From: Macrostomum hystrix
Lineage: Eukaryota; Platyhelminthes; Macrostomidae
Direction: 5' to 3'
Assembly: GCA_950097015.1 (NCBI GenBank)
Contig: CATNEN010000037.1
Coordinates: forward strand, 4,307,501 to 4,371,500
DNA: 64,000 nucleotides
The notes beneath the pieces are model-generated. The model searched no databases, was not told the origin of the DNA, and saw nothing but the letters and a program-made list of their open reading frames with translations. Below, piece after piece: positions 1-9,945 of this stretch. Every line of letters begins with the position of its first letter. The stretch's first letter is position 1. The position numbers and the translations under genes are program-made.

Positions 1-108
1 CACACCCTCATATCAGTACACACCCTCAGATTGGTACACACCCTCATATCAGTACACACCCTCAGATTGGTACACACCCTCAGATGGGTACACACAGTCA
101 GTTTGTCA
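1..108. repeat. 18-bp minisatellite at window edge
   Basis: Six tandem 18-bp units beginning CACACCCTCA. Two variants (ending TATCAGTA and GATTGGTA) alternate at first, giving a 36-bp higher-order period, and the last unit is degenerate. The array lies just beyond the splice donor of the DEG/ENaC exon, so it is probably in that gene's next intron, which continues off the window. Confidence 0.85.
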
Positions 109-129
109 CACACAGTCGGATAGTCCAAC

Positions 130-3100
130 CTGGTTCCACATTGACCCCGCCCTGCTCAATATCCGGGTAGAGCTTGCTCTCGTGCAGCAGCAGTCGCAGG
201 CCGTAAGCCTGGTCGAAGACGTCTGAGACGAAGGCTCGCTCGTGTTCAGACGGCTGCTGGTCAGGAATCACAGAGCCCAGATCCAGGATGAGGTAGACAG
301 CTGAGATGAGCTGGCTGTTCTGGGTTGGCTGCACTGTATAGCAGTTGAAGTATCTCGGATGTGACACCAGCTGAAAGCGCAGATCGCAGTCTAGCTCATT
401 GCCAACAAGCATGTTCGGCCCGACAGTAACCACGCAGTGGAGCAGAAATTCGCGTACTGAGTGTCCGAGCAGGACTGTCTGGCTGTAGTTCAGCCACTGG
501 TAATACACGTTTACCAAGTCATATCTGTAAATTCGCAGGCATAATGTGGCACTAGTCAGAGTGTACTGACACTAGTCAGAGTGTACTGACACTAGTCAGA
601 GTGTACTGACACTAGTCAGAGTGTACTGGCACTAGTCAGAGTGTCCTGACACTAGTCAGAGTGTACTTACACTAGTCAGAGTGCACTGACACTAGTCAGA
701 GTGTACTGACACTAGTCAGAGTGTACTGACACTAGTCAGAGTGTACTGACACTAGTCAGAGTGTACTGGCACTAGTCAGAGTGTACTTACACTAGTCAGA
801 GTGCACTGACACTAGTCAGAGTGTACTGACACTAGTCAGAGTGTTTTGACACTAGTCAGAGTGTTTTGACACTAGTCAGAGTGTACTGACACTAGTCAGA
901 GTGTTCTGACACTAGTCAGAGTGTACTGACACTAGGCAGAAAAAATTGAAGTGCAGCGCAGTTGCCAAGTCACTCAGTTGGCACTGATAATCAGTCAAAA
1001 AATAAACAGGCTTCATGAAAAAACACTTTCAGAATTGTTTTTTGCTTTTTTCTCCCATAATCTTCTTTCATCATAACTATACTAAAATAATTAGAAGCGG
1101 CAATTTTTCGCTATTATTTATAATTACTTCTAATGGTCTAGCTACGATTCGATATATTGGTCTAGCTACGATTCCATATATTGGTCTAGCTACGATTCCA
1201 TATATTGGTCTAGCTACGATTCCATATATTGGTCTAGCTACGATTCCATATATTGGTCTAGCTACGATTCCTTCTATTGGTCTAGCTACGATTCCATATA
1301 TTGGTCTAGCTACGATTCCATATATTGGTCTAGCTACGATTCCATATATTGGTCTAGCTACGATTCCATATATTGGTCTAGCTAAGATTCCATATATTGG
1401 TCTAGCTACGATTCCATATATTGGTCTAGCTACGATTCCATATATTGGTCTAGCTACGATTCCTTCTATTGGTCTAGCTACGATTCCATATATTGGTCTA
1501 GCTAAGATTCCATATATTGGTCTAGCTACGATTCCATATATTGGTCTAGCTACGATTCCATATATTGGTCTAGCTACGATTCCATATATTGGTCTAGCTA
1601 CGATTTCATATATTGGTCTAGCTACGATTCCATATATTGGTCTAGCTACGATTCCATATATTGGTCTAGCTACGATTCCATATATTGGTCTAGCTACGAT
1701 TCCATATATTGGTCTAGCTACGATTCCATATAATGGTCTAGCTACGATTCCATATATTGGTCTAGCTACGATTCCTTCTATTGGTCTAGCTACGATTCCA
1801 TATATTGGTCTAGCTAAGATTCCATATATTGGTCTAGCTACGATTCGATATATTGGTCTAGCTACGATTCCATATATTGGTCTAGCTACGATTCCATATA
1901 TTGGTCTAGCTACGATTCCATATATTGGTCTAGCTACGATTCCATATATTGGTCTAGCTACGATTCCTTCTATTGGTCTAGCTACGATTCCATATATTGG
2001 TCTAGCTACGATTCCATATATTGGTCTAGCTACGATTCCATATATTGGTCTAGCTACGATTCCATATATTGGTCTAGCTAAGATTCCATATATTGGTCTA
2101 GCTACGATTCCATATATTGGTCTAGCTACGATTCCATATATTGGTCTAGCTACGATTCCTTCTATTGGTCTAGCTACGATTCCATATATTGGTCTAGCTA
2201 AGATTCCATATATTGGTCTAGCTACGATTCCATATATTGGTCTAGCTACGATTCCATATATTGGTCTAGCTACGATTCCATATATTGGTCTAGCTACGAT
2301 TTCATATATTGGTCTAGCTACGATTCCATATATTGGTCTAGCTACGATTCCATATATTGGTCTAGCTACGATTCCATATATTGGTCTAGCTACGATTCCA
2401 TATATTGGTCTAGCTACGATTCCATATAATGGTCTAGCTACGATTCCATATATTGGTCTAGCTACGATTCCTTCTATTGGTCTAGCTACGATTCCATATA
2501 TTGGTCTAGCTACGATTCCATATATTGGTCTAGCTACGATTCCATATATTGGTCTAGCTACGATTCCATATATTGGTCTAGCTAAGATTCCATATATTGG
2601 TCTAGCTACAATGCTGGCTACGGTTGTAGCTGAAAAGATAATATTAAAAATGATTGCCCTTGAGCTTCGGGCAAGGGCACATAACTTGGTGACTCTAGAC
2701 CCGCAGCCAGCGAGGAGCGGCTGCTCATTTCGCTAAACTCCTAAGCACAGGCTCACACAGGTGTGTACATCTGACCTGACTTTCTCCTCGTCAGGCAGTG
2801 TACAATTTCCCAGCGCCCAGGTTGGCCCTCAAGGTCGCAAATTGCACAAGCCTCCAAACTCTCTCTTCGCGGCTGCACCCGAAATGAATGTGGCCTCGCC
2901 GCGGAATCGAACTCAGGGACCTTGGCGGGAGAGGCAAACATGTTAGACCACCTCTGCCACTTATCCCCTTAACTGAAATGGCAAAAGCAATGATTACTTA
3001 GTGAGGGTGCTGGCCAGGGAGTGGTGCCCTCTAGCCATGAGCGCCCTGGCGTGGGCTCGGAGGGCGTCGTTGAAGCTGCTTGGCGAGGGCACCTGGCCGC

Positions 3101-3572
3101 TAGCCCAGAGCTGTGCCGCGCGTGCCGAGAACGGATAATGATTGCACAATGTCACCGCAGGAAAGTCGCTGGCGTGGTTGCTCAGAATCGACGTCTGGAT
3201 GCCGACATCGGCCTCGTAATAGTTGACGACGATCTTGTATGAAGACAGCAGCAGGAGGCCGAGCATGCACAGGACAAACAGAAGCCAGAGACAGCGGAGG
3301 CAGGCGCTCTCAGCTTTCACGATGCGCGGCACACCACGCAGGCTGCTATTGGCGCAGAACAGCTGGCGAAGGTCGCTGCTGACGCCGCTGCCAACACCGC
3401 CGCCGCTGCCGCCGCCGCTGCCGCCGCCGCCGCCACTGACACTGAGAAAGCGTGAGCGGCGCTGCTTCAGGCTGCTGTTTGAGGAGCTGCCATTGATTGA
3501 CACGGCCGGATCGGACTCAAGCGGCTCTGGCAGATGCAGCATTGCCTTCAATCGCAGCGGAGATCTTGTCAT
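130..3572 (-). CDS. DEG/ENaC family sodium channel subunit, N-terminal part (partial, 2 exons)
   Basis: Exon 1 runs 3572..2998 and exon 2 runs 524..about 130; the rest lies beyond the window. The donor AA|GTAATC and the acceptor TTTACAG join in phase 2 and give ...STLTK-YDLVNVYYQW. Exon 1 encodes a short cytoplasmic N-terminus with a Gly/Ser linker, a first membrane helix (CLRCLWLLFVLCMLGLLLL) and the family's post-TM1 signature FPAVTLCNHYPFS. Exon 2 encodes the extracellular finger/palm region with conserved Cys, NCYTV and GLRLLLHES. These channels are trimeric amiloride-type sodium channels gated by protons, peptides or touch; the ligand cannot be told here. The start is the first in-frame ATG; an upstream stop excludes a longer single-exon start. 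The donor at 130 (CCAG|GTTGGA) is favoured over one near 115. The 2.47 kb intron holds two minisatellites and a SINE. Confidence 0.87.
550..938. repeat. 20-bp minisatellite in DEG/ENaC intron
   Basis: About 19 tandem copies of a 20-bp unit, ACTAGTCAGAGTGTACTGAC, with scattered substitutions (for example GTGTTTTGAC, GTGCACTGAC). It begins about 25 bp upstream, in gene sense, of the acceptor of exon 2, so it sits very close to the splice site. Confidence 0.95.
1135..2612. repeat. 24-bp minisatellite in DEG/ENaC intron
   Basis: About 61 copies of a 24-bp unit starting GGTCTAGCTACGATTC and ending CATATATT. Variants (CGATTCCTTCTATT, CTAAGATT, CATATAATGG, CGATTTCATA) recur in the same order about 696 bp (29 units) apart, at roughly 1461 and 2157, so part of the array was duplicated as a block. 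Because 24 is a multiple of three, the plus strand stays open and reads as an IGLATIPY octapeptide. That frame is antisense to the host gene and I do not regard it as a protein. Confidence 0.95.
2640..2963 (-). mobile_element. tRNA-derived SINE, family A, copy 1
   Basis: The head is at the right end and reads, on the minus strand, as a tRNA-like segment. The body matches the copies at 4955 and 51340: CCCGCAGCCAGCGAGGAG near the tail, CACACAGGTGTGTACATCTG in the middle, and the tRNA-like CGGAATCGAACTCAGGGACC. This copy is diverged and has lost its trinucleotide tail. It sits in the DEG/ENaC intron, about 35 bp from the exon 1 donor. Confidence 0.8.
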
Positions 3573-3892
3573 TGAGCTGACTGCCTGCCGGGGGATCAAA
3601 TCCCAATCTGCTCTTTTATCCGTCGTTGGGAGATCAGTGGCTGGCCAATCAGCGGTGCCCAATGGGTGGCTTTGGGCTCAGCTGAACAACCGGGTGCAGT
3701 AAGTCAGTGCAAGCCATGCAGATCGCTGCTAGAGATCAGGGCAGCGGACTTCAGCTTTGGCTTCAGCTTTTACGATTCTGGCTATGACTATATTCTTATT
3801 GTATAGATATTACTAATAGTCTGTCAATGGCTTTTCAAGTAGTTCTGGCTGTGGCTCTAGCTACCAATACCATACTAGCAGTGTACTATTCT

Positions 3893-4200
3893 AATCTGAG
3901 CAGTGTGTACAGATCTGAGCAGTGTGTACAGATCTGAGCAGTGTGTACAGATCTGAGCAGTGTGTACAGATCTGAGCAGTGTGTACAGATCTGAGCAGTG
4001 TGTACAGAACTGAGCAGTGTGTACAGATCTGAGCAGTGTGTACAGATCTGAGCAGTGTGTACAGATCTGAGCAGTGTGTACAGATCTGAGCAGTGTGTAC
4101 AGATCTGAGCAGTGTGTACAGATCTGAGCAGTGTGTACAGATCTGAGCAGTGTGTACAGATCTGAGCAGTGTGTACAGATCTGAGCAGTGTGTACAGAAA
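3893..4200. repeat. 19-bp minisatellite
   Basis: About 16 nearly perfect copies of the 19-bp unit GATCTGAGCAGTGTGTACA, with one internal variant (GAACTGAG). It lies about 320 bp upstream of the DEG/ENaC first ATG, so it may fall in that gene's promoter or a 5' UTR intron. All minus-strand frames stay open and read as THCSDLYTLLRSVH; this is a consequence of the repeat. Confidence 0.95.
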
Positions 4201-4954
4201 TCAATCGATTTTGCGTGCAATTCAACCTTCATCTACTGACTACTGGCGAGAACCCACCAGCATCTATAAATAATTGGGGCTGTAGGGTACTAAACAGCAA
4301 GATATAAAAAAAACAAAATCCTAGTTTAACGTCCAAGGCCTAAATCAAAGCTGAGCAATCGGTTGTCTTTTCAAAAGTGCAGCCATTTGTATTATAGCTC
4401 CAGAAGTTAAATTACTTCCTCCTGAGTCGTATTCTATGTTTTCTATCGGCCATGCAGGCAGGCACTTTGCGCTTGAAATGTTACTTTTCTCAACAGACGA
4501 ACTATACAGAATTTCGTCCATCTCGTCTATTAAGGCTAAACTACTTCCAATCGGGGTGAGATCATCTCTCTGCATAAATGTAATTTCGCTTACAGCTTGG
4601 ATAAAAAACAAACTAAACATGACATTGAGCAGTTCTGGCTCTTTTTATGCGAAAAAGCAACGTTGCTTAACTCTGCCACATGCCACTTGGGTTTAAGAAT
4701 CCAATTGTTATGCATAGACCATATCTGAAATGCAAATCCTGCTCTACCGGGTTCTGATTGAGTGTTTTGTGTTTTGCATACATTTATGCTGCCCCAAACA
4801 GCCATCAGTGCTGATGATCGCCTTGTGTCCTTCAACTGGGAAATTCTCTGCCGCATTGATGTCGGGCAAGGCTTTATGATGCCCTGCTGCCTGACACTGC
4901 AACAGGACAGACCCCTGCCATACTGCCATAGCCTTAGCAACCGCAGGGCTGAAG
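4201..4954. other. Unassigned stretch with one weak open frame
   Basis: No recognised gene. A 91-codon minus-strand frame (4620..4345) has unbiased composition and is not made of repeats, but I see no family motif. It could be an exon of an unknown gene or chance. The segment 4762-4950 has a further open plus frame without any recognisable motif. Confidence 0.4.
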
Positions 4955-5330
4955 GGGTCGGTGGCACAGCGGTTAACGCGTTTGCCTCTCGCACCAAGGT
5001 CCCTAAGCTCGATTCCGTGGCGAGGCAACATTCATTTAGGGCGCAGCCGCGGAGAGAAGGCTTGGTGGCTTGTCGTGCAATTTACGAACTTGAGGGCCAA
5101 CTCAAGGGCCAGTGAAATTGTAGAATCCCTGACGATGAGAAAGTCAGGATAGATGCACACCTGTGTGCGTGTGTGTCTGCGTACGGTATCCGTGTGCATG
5201 TGTGCTCAGGAGCCAGCGAAATGGGCAGAATTGCCTCCTCGCTGGCTGCGGGCCTGGAGCCACCAAATGATGCGCCATTTCCTGCAGCCCAACTGCAGTT
5301 ATTATCAATTATCATTATTAGCATTATAAC
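4955..5330 (+). mobile_element. tRNA-derived SINE, family A, copy 2 (near full length)
   Basis: The head contains TGGCACAGCGG, a perfect RNA polymerase III A box, followed by AGCTCGATTCC, a B box differing from consensus at two places. The body continues through GATGAGAAAGTCAGG and CCAGCGAAATGGGCAG to an AT-rich tail rich in TTA triplets (TTATCAATTATCATTATTAG). It is the best copy for defining family A. Its tail abuts the 22-bp minisatellite that follows. Confidence 0.87.
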
Positions 5331-5333
5331 CGC

Positions 5334-7012
5334 TGGGCTGTAGGGAAGCAACCAATGGAATGTAGGGCAGCAACCGATGGAATGTAGGACAGCAACCAAT
5401 GGAATGTAGGACAGCAACCGATGAAATGTAGGGCAGCAACTGCAGGGCTGTAGGGCAGCAACCGATGGAATGTAGGACAGCAACCGATGGAATGTAGGAC
5501 AGCAACCGATGGAATGCAGGACAGCAACCGATGGAATGTAGGACAGCAAATGATGGAATGTAGGACAGCAACCGATGGAATGTAGGACAGCAACCAATGG
5601 AATGTAGGACAGCAACCGATGGAATGTAGGACAGCAACCGATGGAATGTAGGGCAGCAACCGATGGAATGTAGGGCAGCAACCAATGGAATGTAGGACAG
5701 CAACCGATGAAATGTAGGGCAGCAACTGCAGGGCTGTAGGGCAGCAACCGATGGAATGTAGGACAGCAACCGATGGAATGCAGGACAGCAACCGATGGAA
5801 TGTAGGACAGCAAATGATGGAATGTAGGACAGCAACCGATGGAATGTAGGACAGCAACCGATGGAATGTAGGACAGCAACCGATGGAATGTAGGACAGCA
5901 ACCGATGGAATGTAGGACAACAACCGATGGAATGTAGGACAGCAAATGATGGAATGTAGGACAGCAACTGATGGAATGTAGGGCAGCAACTGATGGAATG
6001 CAGGACAGCAACTGATGGAATGTAGGACAGCAACCGATGGAATGTAGGACAGCAACCGATGGAATGTAGGACAGCAACTGATGGAATGTAGGACAGCAAC
6101 CGATGGAATGTAGGGCAGCAACCGATGGAATATAGGGCAGCAACCGATGGAATGTAGGGCAGCAACTGATGGAATGTAGGACAGCAACCGATGGAATGTA
6201 GGACAGCAACTGATGGAATGTAGGACAGCAACTGATGGAATGTAGGACAGCAACTGATGGAATGTAGGACAGCAACCGATGGAATGTAGGACAGCAACCG
6301 ATGGAATGTAGGACAGCAACTGATGGAATGTAGGACAGCAACCGATGGAATGTAGGATAGCAACTGATGGAATGTAGGACAGCAACTGATGGAATGTAGG
6401 ACAGCAACCGATGGAATGTAGGACAGCAACTGATGGAATGTAGGACAGCAACCGATGGAATGTAGGACAGCAACTGATGGAATGTAGGACAGCAACTGAT
6501 GGAATGTAGGACAGCAACTGATGGAATGTAGGACAGCAACTGATGGAATGTAGGACAGCAAATGATGGAATGTAGGACAGCAACTGATGGAATGTAGGAC
6601 AGCAACCGATGGAATGTAGGACAGCAACTGATGGAATGTAGGACAGCAACCGATGGAATGTAGGACAGCAACTGATGGAATGTAGGACAGCAACTGATGG
6701 AATGTAGGACAGCAACTGATGGAATGTAGGACAGCAACTGATGGAATGTAGGACAGCAACCGATGGAATGTAGGACAGCAACTGATGGAATGTAGGACAG
6801 CAACCGATGGAATGTAGGACAGCAACTGATGGAATGTAGGACAGCAACTGATGGAATGTAGGGCAGCAACTGATGGAATGTAGGACAGCAACTGATGGAA
6901 TGTAGGACAGCAACTGATGGAATGTAGGACAGCAACTGATGGAATGTAGGACAGCAACTGATGGAATGTAGGGCAGCAACTGATGGAATGTAGGACAGCA
7001 ACCGCAGGGCTA
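5334..7012. repeat. 22-bp minisatellite, about 76 copies
   Basis: Tandem array of the 22-bp unit GATGGAATGTAGGACAGCAA plus CC or CT. Units with CCGATGG dominate on the left and CTGATGG on the right. A divergent unit containing GCAGGGCTGTAG occurs at both ends and twice inside (about 5445 and 5731, 286 bp or 13 units apart), which marks an internal block duplication. All three minus frames are open over more than 1.6 kb (HSISCCPTFHQLLSYIPSVA-like); I treat these as repeat artefacts. Confidence 0.96.
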
Positions 7013-7535
7013 TCATCTTGTCTTTTTCAATTAGTAAAAAATCTTCATTTTCGAATTACGAATTACGAGCGTAGGATTCAAACTTCGAATTAAAAGTAAC
7101 TTTGGTAAAAATACTGACCAGAAAAAATACTGATCTCACAGAATCAGAATTGATTTAAATCACGTGATATGAAATGCACTTCGATTAAAAATCATTGCCA
7201 TCATACAACTCACTTCAATATCCAATATGCCATAGTTACATAATTATATACTTCAATTTGTTTAGGCATTGTGAAAAATAATTTGAGAAGCTTAGAATAC
7301 CTATATGGATTGACTTTCGCTGGTCAAGTGGAGCTGGGAGTCGAATGATTGAGAAGGCGCGCAGGACACAGAAAGTTGAGCAGCTACCGGCCCGCTTCCT
7401 ATCACGCTAAGCTAAATTTGTACGCCACTAGGAAGCGGTCAGTTGTACGTATTAAGGGATACATAATAATCCACGCATTAGCGCCTCATACGACTGTTCA
7501 TGCCCTAAATGACAGGAACTTACACTTGACACGCA
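7013..7535. other. Gene-free AT-rich spacer
   Basis: No gene, RNA or mobile element recognised. Only short open frames are present and none has a domain motif. Confidence 0.5.
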
Positions 7536-7960
7536 TACTTTGAGTGACTGCCCACCAACCCCAGGGTGACAGGCACACTTTGAGTGACTGCCCACCAACC
7601 CCAGGGTGACAGGCACACTTTGAATGACTGCCCACCAACCCCAGGGTGACAGGCACACTTTGAGTGACTGCCCACCAACTCCAGGGTGACAGGCACACTT
7701 TTAGTGACTGCCCACCAACTCCAGGGTGACAGGCACACTTTGAGTGACTGCCCACCAACTCCAGGGTGACAGGCACACTTTGAGTGACTGCCCACCAACT
7801 CCAGGGTGACAGGCACACTTTGAATGACTGCCCACCAACTCTAGGGTGACAGGCACACTTTGAGTGACTGCCCACCAACTCCAGGGTGACAGGCACACTT
7901 TGAGTGACTGCCCACTAACTCCAGGGTGACAGGCACACTTTGAATGACTGCCCACCAACC
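7536..7960. repeat. 40-bp minisatellite
   Basis: About 10.5 copies of a 40-bp unit containing TGAGTGACTGCCCACCAAC and CCAGGGTGACAGGCACAC. The C/T difference in CCAACC versus CCAACT separates the left three copies from most of the rest, so the array expanded in blocks. Confidence 0.95.
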
Positions 7961-9118
7961 CTATAGATAATCGGGTACGCATAGTGACTGCTAAACTCTT
8001 GTTTTGGGCAAGTCAAGGGAATTGTTAAAAACCAGTTCAGTTTTAAAGTACATACAGAACTCTGATACAGATACTCTAGTAAGCCTGAGTATTCGACCCC
8101 TAATTTCAGATCTATATTTACCCATCGCACGTAATGTAAGACAAGAACCGTTAAATCTTATAGTGCAAACTGTACAGAAACGCAAACGGCGCCAAGAAAA
8201 AAAACTAAATCTAAAACAGCAGTGATTTTGCAGCTTAGAAATATTATTTTAAAATGGCAATCGACGCGAGTCGATGACAGCTCACATATTACCAGTTGTA
8301 AGTAATAACAAAGAATGAGTATAGAGGCCTATTACTAGTAGTAGTCGAGTGTATTTGTTTTCAGTCATATATCAAGTGTCGAACAGGTGTTGAAGTCGGC
8401 TGTCGCTGCGCTGATATTATGCAATCCTACAGTACACAGACATTATAGTAGTAGGGTATTTATGCAGCAAGGTTTGTACAAAACAAAGCATAAAGATGGC
8501 TTATATTCGCATACTAACAGAAATCGTGTTAGAAAAATGGTAATAGATGTGTCTAAAACGGCAGATTATAATTTATCATAGACTAATAGAGAATGACAAG
8601 GACACTCCCTGAATGAATTGGTGAATAGACCTAAAAACATGTACACTATTAGAGGATAAATGTCATAACAATGATTAAATAAAAGAACAGCACAGAGAGA
8701 CACAGGAGGACACAGGCAGATCAGTGTTAATTAAATTCAGCTTGTTTTCATTGCGCTATAAAATGCCAGGTTTTAATAAAAGGTTGATATAAAAAGATTA
8801 ACAAACGCATAAGAAAATCAATTAGTCAAGTCAAACTCGACCTTAGTCTGTGTCACCTGCAAATAGCAAATAGCTTTACAGATTATTGTTTATTAAACGC
8901 ATATTACATAGTGCATACACTCGCTCTAATTCAACTAGATAATATAGATAGGCTATTCACAGTCTAATGCCATAGACAATACAGAAAACTGTGCTTTGTT
9001 TTTACTTTATTGCCACAACAAACAATAATAAAACAGAGCTGGTAAATAAACAATATTATTTACAGACAAGCAAAAAACAGCTAAGCAACAAGCGCTATTG
9101 AGCCAAGGACCAATAGAG
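7961..9118. other. Gene-free AT-rich spacer
   Basis: About 1.2 kb downstream of the BET gene. Small open frames (for example 8387-8581) show no family motif. Nothing else recognised. Confidence 0.5.
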
Positions 9119-9391
9119 GAAGGACGGGATACTTAGTTTCTTGGAAACTTTATTGAAGGCTGATTTTCACGCAAAAATCCACTAACCAGATTTTCAACAA
9201 TTCAGTATAATATTCTCGCAATACACTTATAGTTGATTAGAAAGTGACTGTAAATTGAGTTAGTCACTAGATAGCTATTTTGACTGACTATTTCACGTTT
9301 GAAAAAAAAACGTAAAAAGTTCCCGTTTCGTTAGTGCGTTTGAAAATCAGCCTCTAATAAATTTTCCAAGAAACGAAGTGTCCCATCCTTG
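9119..9391. mobile_element. MITE with about 50-bp imperfect terminal inverted repeats
   Basis: The left arm (about 9119-9173, containing CTTAGTTTCTTGGAAACTTT and AAGGCTGATTTTCA) is matched in inverse by the right arm (about 9336-9391, containing TGAAAATCAGCCTC and CCAAGAAACGAAGTG). The core is about 160 bp, without coding potential. I could not see a clear target-site duplication, so the exact ends are uncertain. It is probably a non-autonomous DNA transposon. Confidence 0.7.
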
Positions 9392-9546
9392 CATTTAGCG
9401 AGGACAACTAGATGTAGAGGCAAATTTCACTGGCGATATTTGCCGAATCATTTAAGGACTAAGATTGAGGAAACTCTTGTACATAAAGTGGTCATAGGCT
9501 TCTAGTTTGTAATAAAACGATAATGAGAAAAAAGCTAACAAACAAG

Positions 9547-9552
9547 TTTATT
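9547..9552 (-). promoter_or_regulatory. Possible polyadenylation signal of the BET gene
   Basis: AATAAA on the minus strand about 395 bp after the BET stop codon. It is the first canonical hexamer I noticed downstream; use is not proven. Confidence 0.35.
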
Positions 9553-9945
9553 AAAAACAGCATACTTTACCCAGTAACTAGGCAAAACAAGATGGGTCAA
9601 ATTTTTTAATGCATAAAAAAGAAGCACAATAAATAGACAAAACATCAAATAAGTGTTATCTCTAGCATAGGACACAAAATTATGAAAACTGATCAACCAG
9701 ATTGGGTCTAGCATTTACACACATTCCACTGGCCTAGGCTATCCTTATTTGTGCATAAAAGCCTTAGCGGGTAAGCTGTGCGGCGGGTGCCACTGTGCAT
9801 GGCCGAATCGCGCAGCTCTGAATCTGAATTAAACTAGTCAGTCCATTCAGGTCCGGAAAATGAGGATTTTGGCGGTGAGTTGTCTCTCCAGTTTCTAGAT
9901 GTGCCGAGTTAGCAGGTGTTAAATGAACAACCGCAACGATTCGAT

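Noticed and set aside
1015-2736. 573-codon open frame encoding about 60 IGLATIPY repeats
   Set aside because: It is the antisense reading of the 24-bp array inside the DEG/ENaC intron. The unit length is a multiple of three and has no stop in that frame, so openness is automatic.
5082-7016. 644-, 550- and 551-codon open frames on the minus strand (HSISCCPTFHQLL-type repeats)
   Set aside because: All three minus frames are open at once over the 22-bp array, which shows openness comes from the unit sequence and not selection. No non-repeat domain is attached.
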